A stretch of DNA of 64,000 bases, taken from NCBI GenBank assembly GCA_024305745.1, contig JAHRBS010000005.1, positions 1,054,001 to 1,118,000 of the forward strand. Direction: 5' to 3'. Source of the stretch: Polyporus tsugae. Taxonomy: Eukaryota; Basidiomycota; Agaricomycetes; Polyporales; Polyporaceae. The position numbers were made by a program, and so were the translations under genes. Positions 57,792 through 64,000 of this stretch are shown here, piece by piece; position 1 is the first letter of the stretch; each line of letters begins with the position of its first letter. The notes beneath the pieces were generated by a model. The model made no database searches and had not been told where the DNA came from. It worked only from the letters and a program-made list of their open reading frames with translations.

Positions 57792-57861
57792 GGAAAGGTA
57801 GGGCTATCCGGGAAAATAACACAGTTTTTCCTTCACCGTTTTCTGGCCCGTGCCCGTCGTG
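57792..57861 (-). repeat. Terminal-inverted-repeat-like block C, right copy
   Basis: Reverse complement of 28181-28250, ending CCCGTGCCCGTCGTG. The base triplet TAG lies outside both ends (before 28181 and after 57861), a possible 3-nt target site. Confidence 0.82.
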
Positions 57862-59510
57862 TAGCCACACGTTCTAAACCCTAGGGCCAAATATGGAAGT
57901 GGGCCGTCAGAAAGCATGGGCGTCTAAAGCGCGATATGGCTCGCCACAGAGCTTGAGGGTGGATGCAGCCTGCTTGGAGACTTACGACGGCACAAAAGCA
58001 GGAAGAAAATACATTGAATATTGTAGGGAAGCCAATAGGATAGCATTCAGTGGCCAGAAGTCAAAACCCTAGGGCTAAAAACAGCGAAAGACTGAATACA
58101 AATGGAATACAAACTGGAGTGGAACTAGAGTGCACGGTAAGACGATGCTGGGTTCGTCTGAAAGGTTTTATTTTCCTGTTTAAAACAAGCCCAAGATCGA
58201 GGAAATTGGTACAGAACTCGGGGAGGAATCGCAATTGCAACCCGACGGTGCACGCCAGAGGGAACGCCGAACTGCAGACTAAAACGCGGCGGCGGGCGCG
58301 CCGCCGCGAGACCCCAGTGAATGACGCACAATCCGGGAAGATTTTTAGCATAATTTGCACTATTTTTCAGGCCGAATTGAGGAAGCTGGAGGGAGGGGGA
58401 AGGCATCCATGGTGGAAGGCGCGCAACCGACCCTGGGCACCTTTCTGGGCCGCTTCGCGGCCCAGCCCCACCCTTGGAATGACTAATTTCCCCAGTCCCG
58501 CGGCGGGAATGTGGGAATAACGATTTCACGTACGTCCTCGGCTCGGCGCAGTGCGTGTTTTCCAAATCGGAAATCGCAAAGAGGCGGAGTCGTTGTTGAG
58601 TCGTTGTTAGTAGTATGACTCGAAGGGATTACTTAGTCCGCGTCGCTCGCGTCAGTCTCCGCTTGACGTCACCCTGTGTCGTCGTACAAACGCTGCGTCG
58701 CGTCGCGTTTTCCCGTGCCCCACGCGGTAAAAACACGACCTGACTATTCTCAGCACTCACTAAGTAGTCTGTGCCACCGCCCCAAACCTTACAGTACTCG
58801 ACTTATCACCCAACACTTGCCCATGACACACCACCGTTGCCTCTCGCAACAACAACGACGACGACGACGACGACGCAGCCGCTGTGGGTTGCAACCTACC
58901 TGAACATGTGGGTCACGGGGCTCACCAGATCTAGAGCTAAGTACCATGTTGACGACCCATGGGACGCCCTTCACGACAACGCCACCGTTGATGATCGCAC
59001 TCGTGAGCTAGTGTTCCCCAGCTCACTGTGATCGGAGCGTTCCCAGAACTGAGGTCAGTACTTACAGACACAACAGCGAAGCGAACACATGTGGTTTACG
59101 TACTTACCCCCAATCCGACGTGGACGTGGACCACCGTCCGCGGTGTCATAGAACCGCGTCAGCGAGTTCATCAGCATTCGTGAGCTCCAGCACCCAGCTG
59201 CCTTGCTAAGCTTATTTACCGAACCTTCCGCTGGCAGACAGTTCCCGACTCCGGGCCTCCGGCAACTGCAGGCGATGCAATGTACCACGACGGCAACGGA
59301 TGCCTGACCGGTCTGACTGATGCACCCCAGATGCACCCACACTCTAACGCCATCTGGTTGAATGATTGGCGGGGTATCTGCTTTGCATGCGTATCGAGGT
59401 ACTGTTGCAGAGCATGTGTTAGTATCACACCCGCAGCTATCCCTCATCGTCTTGGTGAACGTCGGAACGGTGGAGCTGGCTCACGGCGCATGGCAGCCTC
59501 GGTGGTCTGG

Positions 59511-59520
59511 GGAGTATAAA
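59511..59520 (+). promoter_or_regulatory. TATA box of the secreted-protein gene
   Basis: GGGGAGTATAAAAGGG lies about 185 nt upstream of the ATG at 59701, followed by a pyrimidine-rich leader. Confidence 0.7.
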
Positions 59521-59700
59521 AGGGAGGCCAAGGTCGGCTTGGAATCTCCAGTAGTGTTGACCACTTCTCCCTCGAGCTCGTTGATTTCTTCTTCTTTCGC
59601 CTTTACTTCATCCAACTCTCTGTGAGTCTCTCTTCTCTATTCCTTTCCTTTCCACCGTTTCTGACGCGACCTGCAGTTTCACGTCCACACACTTTTCATC

Positions 59701-60252
59701 ATGAAGTTCGCCACTGTCTTCGTTGCCCTCGCCGCCGCCTCCGTCGCTATCGCCGGCCCCGTCTCCTTCGAGGCTCGTGAGGATTCATCCTCGGTCGAGC
59801 TCAACGACATCGACAACGCCGCCATCGACTACCTCGTGGCTCGTGGTCTCTTCAGCCACTTGAAGTCCAAACACCACAAGTCGTCTGGTCACAAGTCGTC
59901 CGGCCACAAGTCGTCCGGCCACAAGTCGTCTGGCCACAAGTCGTCGGGCCACAAGTCCGAGTCCAGCGAGCTGCACGTCTCGTTCGAAGACTCCTCCGGT
60001 TCCATCTCTGAAGGACGCAAGAAGGAGGCGACGAAGGCACTCAAGAAGGCCGTCAGCAAGGAGGACCGGAAGAAATACCCCTACTGCACCGTCGCGTTCG
60101 TCTTCCCCTCTCCTCCCCAGCTCTCACTGCGTTGGTATTAATTGCAGTTCTCCTACAGGTTCGGTGACGGCGGCTCGGCCAAGTTCCGCTGCTTCTCAAG
60201 CTCGGAGAAGAAGATTGGCCAGCAGGGCCCCGCTGGCTCGTTCAAGATCTAA
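59701..60252 (+). CDS. Small secreted protein with HKSSG repeats, 167 aa
   Basis: Begins with a clear signal peptide, MKFATVFVALAAASVAIAGP. Exons 59701-60099 and 60148-60252. After a short acidic stretch (DSSSVELNDIDNAAIDYLVARG) come six tandem HKSSG-type pentapeptides, which could bind metal or act as a flexible linker. A helical segment rich in Lys/Glu follows, then a C-terminal part with YPYC, FSYRFGDGG and FRCFSSSEKK, where two cysteines may pair. Strong promoter features fit a well-expressed secreted protein. The intron donor could also be nine nt upstream. Function unknown; small secreted proteins of this kind are common in wood-decay fungi. Confidence 0.82.
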
Positions 60253-61121
60253 TGTGGATTTGATTTTACGAATGCATGTTCATGCTAGAGATGGATTCAC
60301 GAAGGACTGGTCCTTAGAATGTCAATTGCTCTGGTGGCCACCACCTCTTATTCTCGTGTGTGAGGGATGCCTGCCGTCGTCCTGCGGGTCTTGCGCAAGT
60401 CCTTGATCAAGCTTGTAATGTCGCTGCTTTCGTATTCCGGCATCTGGTCGTCGCCCCCAAGCCTTCATCCTAATTCTTGGTTCTACTGTCGAACGGCGTG
60501 ACCGGCCGTACAAGTCTAGGCGTGGTACGGCCACTGTATCGACGTCCGTCAAGTTGGACTCCTCCGCCATAGCATATCGTTTTCTGTCTCGCCAGCTTGG
60601 CGGGAAAGGAGTCAAAGGTTAGCGAGCGCAACTAGCATCATCTATCACCTAGGCTCCGATCTTGTGCGCGTCGGTGCGCTCGAGACAGTTTTCATCCTTT
60701 CGGTGCCCCCTCAAACTTTCAATACCTTCACCATGGCGTACTATATATATATTTCTCCATCTTCAACCACACGCGTCCTTGAAGGGTCCCTCCTTGCCAC
60801 TCCGATATTGATTGGCGTTCTTGCACGTCCACGGACTCCGCCCGCGTCGGATACCATATCCGGACTAGGTCGCGGGCCGCCACAGAACCGCGCATACTAT
60901 TACTACTTCAAGTTCTCTCTCTCTCTCTCCCTCAGCCACCTTCGACCCGCGCTTGCATCCCTTGCTTCTGGAGTTCATGCCTGTCCTCTCTCTGGTTCGA
61001 ACTTCGCGGCCTGCCTACGCCATCGGTTCTCAGTATATAGCACGTAACTCTGGATCAATGCACTGTTTTTCCCTCTCCTTCGAGCTCGAGGTTGCGTTCT
61101 TTCGCCCGACAACCTTGTAAC
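60253..61121. other. Spacer and promoter of the 61.1-kb gene
   Basis: Includes a TA repeat near 60740-60752, a CT repeat near 60910-60930 and a TATA-like AGTATATAGC about 85-90 nt before the next ATG. Confidence 0.5.
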
Positions 61122-62084
61122 ATGTCTCAAACAACAAGCAGTCAGTGTCCAATCCCGACCCCGATGTTCAACTCGCAGATGTATCAAGCGTATATACCCA
61201 CCACTTTCAAGAGGGAGTTGTTACAGTACAGTTGGCCTGCTCGGGGGTCTGTACGGGCGGTGACGAGGAGGACTTCAACCCGCTCGACGACACGGACTTT
61301 GTGGTGGGCGCGGGTCGGTCGGGGCGGTCGCAGCCACGCGCGTCGAAGGCGTCTCGGACGAGCACGGCGTCCATCGTCGAACTCGATGGCCCGCCTGCGG
61401 GGTGGACGGACAAGACTGGGCGGTCGCAGCCTCAGGCTGTGCGGCAGCTGGATGGTACGCGTTTCTTCGGATGACGCGCAAGTCCGTACTGATTTCTCTG
61501 CAGCACCACAGCCCGAGCCGAAGGTGAAGACGGAGCAAATCGAGCCCAAGCTCGAGCCGGCGTCCTCTCGTTCCCAGGGTAACTTGCTCGCTTTACCGCC
61601 CCCGGAAGTCCAACGTCCTCTGACGGTCGCGCTCTCGCAGAATCGCGGCCTGAGACTTCGCAGTCCCAATCCCAGCCCACTGCAAGTCCAACGAGAGCTT
61701 CCTGTTCAGAATGCGCGCACGACACATGGTTTCGAAGGTGCTCGTACAGGCGTGTCGGACGTTCGAGCTGCAGGCGCACTACCACGCGGCGCGGCTCGTG
61801 CTCGTCGTCGAGGACGAGGACGAGGAGACGGGCGAGGTCGTGTACCAGCGCAAGTACACGTGCAGCCAGAATGAGACAATGGGTGAGGCGGGTGCGGATC
61901 CGAACGCGAAGTTCTTGGTGGAGATCGCGGAGGAGGACGAGCGATGGCGAGGTGAGCGCGGATGTTGTGGTTCTACAGTCACGCCTCGAGTCACTGCGCC
62001 TCACCCGTTTCAGACAGGGGTACAACCCTCCCTTTCCGCCATCACACTGACCGTCTTGGCCAATCCCTCGCTGCTGATGCCTAG
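61122..62084 (+). CDS. Acidic/basic low-complexity protein, exon structure partly unresolved
   Basis: Starts MSQTTS. Clearly coding segments: GGDEEDFNPLDDTDFVVGAG with GRSQPRASKASRTSTASIVE (about 61257-61456); after a 52-nt intron QPEPKVKTEQIEPKLEPASS (from 61504); KVLVQACRTFELQAHYHAAR, LVLVVEDEDEETGEVVYQRK and FLVEIAEEDERWR (about 61726-61951); and a last exon 62014-62084 ending in LAADA. Frames change between these parts, and I could not fix all junctions, especially near 61180 and 61700. VKTEQIEPKLE looks like a SUMOylation site. The stop overlaps the next ATG. Confidence 0.5.
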
Positions 62085-62791
62085 GACCATTTTTCCCTAC
62101 GTAGGGCAGTATGCTGTAATCCGGATGGACCCTGTGGCGATGGTCCAGGATCTAGAGGATGCGGTTGCCATCCCAGAAGCACAGGCAATGAGGCCGAAGA
62201 AATATCTGGCGTTTCTCCACATCGTATGTTTTGTCTTCCTGGCTCCCTTCAAGTTCTGTCATTAACAAAAATTTCCGGCAGCTTGGTGCTTCAAGCGATC
62301 TCCCGTTCCCTTGGGACACGGCCTGTGAATACGCCGCGGACATGGTGTCCCGCGGTCCGTGCCGTATCCACGAGTTGCGAGGACTGACGGCCGGCGACGC
62401 GGTCATCCCGATCCACCCAAACTCCTATCCTGAACGTCCTTCTGTCCACCCGATCCGTCCCTTCCCCTTCCCTGGATGCTCGCATTAGCTCGATTGCGAG
62501 GTCCACATTTTCGTTAAGCAAGCGCCTGGTGGTTACGACAACGACGGCGCGTGGAAGCTATCCAGCCACGATATCTGGCTCATCTGGTCCACCAACACCA
62601 GCGACTCTAATCGCACCGCTGTTGCCGAACGCAACAAGGCCCTGGCCCTGGCTCAAGAGACTCTACACACAGAGCCTACAGCTGGTAGTGCTGGTGCGCT
62701 CAGGCTGTCAACCGAGGAGACAGATGATGATACCTCCGGCTATGAAGATGACGCATCAGACGATGACTCAGACGGCGACGCTGGACATTGA
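62077..62791 (+). pseudogene. Agaricomycete-expanded protein family member with in-frame stop
   Basis: Exons 62077-62223 and 62282-62791. The first exon ends RPKKYLAFLHI and the second starts LGASSDLPFPWDTACEYAAD, then MVSRGPCRIHE, PERPSVHPIRPFPFPGCSH, a family shape I know from many polypore proteins without function. There TAG (62486-62488) interrupts where relatives have Trp (CYHW-type motif), and the reading continues LDCEVHIFVKQAPGGYDNDG with WKLSSHD and an acidic tail ending SDDDSDGDAGH. A TGG to TAG change explains it. It may alternatively be the C-terminal part of the gene that overlaps it upstream. Confidence 0.5.
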
Positions 62792-63689
62792 TCAACACTT
62801 CACCGCATCGGACGACCTCCCAGATATAGATGACTTCTTTAGAGAGAGGGCGGAGATCAAGAGGTGGGTTGCACTTTTATCCTCTCTCATCGGAGCAGGT
62901 CTTTTTACACACCGATTGCAGTCTCATCAAAGGTGCCTTGGAACGTGCCGCCGCGGAGGAAACAACGTGAATCGTGATCAGCCGAGCGCGTCGTGCGGGT
63001 CTTCAAGTTGAGAACACCGTTCGTGGCTCCTGTACTCGAAAGTTTCAAGTTTCGTCGTTCCGTTAGAGCGTTAATGCTCCCAAGCTCTTGTTCCACAATT
63101 TCGCTCTGATGTTTATCGGATCCCTGTGTATATATGCATGTCCAGTCATGGCTTAATCTTGCATTTCCAGCCATCGTAAGTGACGCCCGCATGTCTGTTT
63201 CTGAGAAGCCATAACCACCGTGCCCTACAACGTCTCTCATGGGATGAACTAATGTCTTCAGGCTACCCAGCTCGCGATCCGCGGAACTAACCATTCAAGC
63301 TTCAAGTTCCTGCTGATATAGGTTGTGCAGAGATACCCCAGCATGATCGATCTCGATGGTGCCATACAGCAGAAGGTATGGCGACTTGGTAGTGGATGGA
63401 AAGGACATGGGGCTTACATAGGGGACGAGTGGTAGTAAATGCGACATGACGCAACATGTTGGAGCAGGAGGAGGAGGTACACAATAGGCGCCTGCAGGCT
63501 GGCAACATTAATATTTCTATCCTTGGCACCTCCCTCCTGACCCATGGCCACCCTCAATCCCACATGCGATTAACCCCACTCACAATTTGGGTATTTGCGA
63601 AAACGCTGGTCCCGCAATGCCTCTGCTAGTAGCGATGACTCACACGGCTAGCAATGGGTTCTCGACTTGCAAATGACAACAGACAAGAA
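62792..63689. other. Spacer
   Basis: A plus-strand open stretch to about 62990 (FTASDDLPDIDDFF, then a 65-nt intron and ALERAAAEETT) could be a downstream exon of the previous gene in another frame. The rest shows nothing recognisable. Confidence 0.4.
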
Positions 63690-64000
63690 TGGCCGCCGGT
63701 GTCTCGTACATTCTCCGATCCCGCCCTAGGCTCCGTCTCCTCTGGTCCGCCCTTGATCCTAGCCCTCTCACGCCCTTATGGCGTCTCCTCGAACCTGATC
63801 AGTCAGTCACACACAAACAAATGTCTTTAGAAGGCTTCTTTCAGACCGTAAGTTGTCTTCGCCGTCCACAGTCGAACCATCGGCGGTCGGGAGTCTGACT
63901 CTTCGAAGCAATGACAGATTAATATTCTTGACGCTCAGTTGTGGAATGACCCCAATCGCTGGGATCGCTTCTTGCACTACGCGCAGTTCGTCCGCGAAGC
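63690..64000 (+). CDS. F-box/LRR-like gene, second copy, cut by window end
   Basis: Relative of the gene at 11523-13210. It reads RLRLLWSALDPSPLTPLWRL, then EGFFQT, a 69-nt intron (GTAAGTTG to ATGACAG) and LDAQLWNDPNRWDRFLHYAQ, against LWNDPDRWDRFLYYAQ in the other copy. The intron itself is similar to that of the first copy (for example GTCGAACCATC in both), indicating fairly recent duplication. Sequence upstream of the shared part does not show the F-box segment of the first copy, so the N-terminus may be truncated or lie in an exon I cannot recognise. Confidence 0.68.

Larger units (their letters stand above)
56104..59700. other. Repeat-rich region without supported gene
   Basis: Holds block A (56277-57095), block B (57338-57716) and inverted block C (57792-57861); then unrecognised sequence to about 58560, including a GC hairpin (CGCGGCGGC ... 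GCCGCCGCG near 58282-58308) and the 31-nt inverted copy of the 20.89-kb motif (58503-58533). From 58600 to 59700 are a (CAA)n(CGA)n microsatellite at about 58847-58875 and the promoter of the next gene. Confidence 0.65.

Noticed and set aside
58050..58520. Plus-strand 156-codon frame in the right-hand repeat region
   Set aside because: Low-complexity Arg/Lys composition and a GC hairpin inside; no support as a protein.

Overview
The window looks like nuclear DNA of a basidiomycete, most likely an Agaricomycete of the polypore type. The reasons are GC-rich genes split by many 47-70 nt GT-AG introns, F-box/leucine-rich proteins present as several relatives, a Tnp2-type transposase with an N-terminal cysteine cluster, a CxC5/CxC6 protein of the kind linked to KDZ transposons, MYND proteins, and many lineage-specific proteins. 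There are no bacterial operon features, CRISPR arrays or rRNA genes. Exon boundaries below were worked out by hand from splice signals, frame continuity and family motifs.

Region 1 (0-20 kb) is mainly housekeeping sequence: the Golgi Ca2+/Mn2+ pump PMR1 (cut by the window start), two identical divergent tRNA-Ile(AAU) genes, a 234-aa unknown protein, an apparently inactive phosphatase-like protein, an intracellular GH18 protein, an F-box/LRR gene, a seven-exon aldo-keto reductase, the rRNA-processing factor EFG1, and a tandem pair of MYND-finger genes. One MYND gene has a foldback element in an intron that both genes share.

Region 2 (20-36 kb) is rich in transposon-related sequence: two neighbouring cysteine-cluster proteins, a decayed F-box copy, a CxC5/CxC6 gene, a composite repeat, a 190-aa gene of unknown function, and a nearly complete Tnp2 transposase broken by one CpG-type stop codon.

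Region 3 (36-56 kb) holds lineage-specific proteins, many with membrane anchors: a coiled-coil protein with a C-terminal membrane segment, an LRR-like protein, a WD40 protein with a C-terminal membrane anchor, two paralogous small proteins with matching exon lengths, a short coiled-coil protein, two more membrane proteins, a SUN-domain protein, and a 1,082-aa protein with a Q/Y-rich repeat domain. From about 42.9 to 56.1 kb every gene is on the plus strand, and the block lies between two copies of the composite repeat. This is the best candidate here for something undescribed.

Region 4 (56-64 kb) holds the second composite-repeat copy, a small secreted HKSSG-repeat protein, two overlapping genes of unknown function (one with an in-frame stop), and the start of a second F-box/LRR gene whose intron is still similar to that of the copy at 12 kb.
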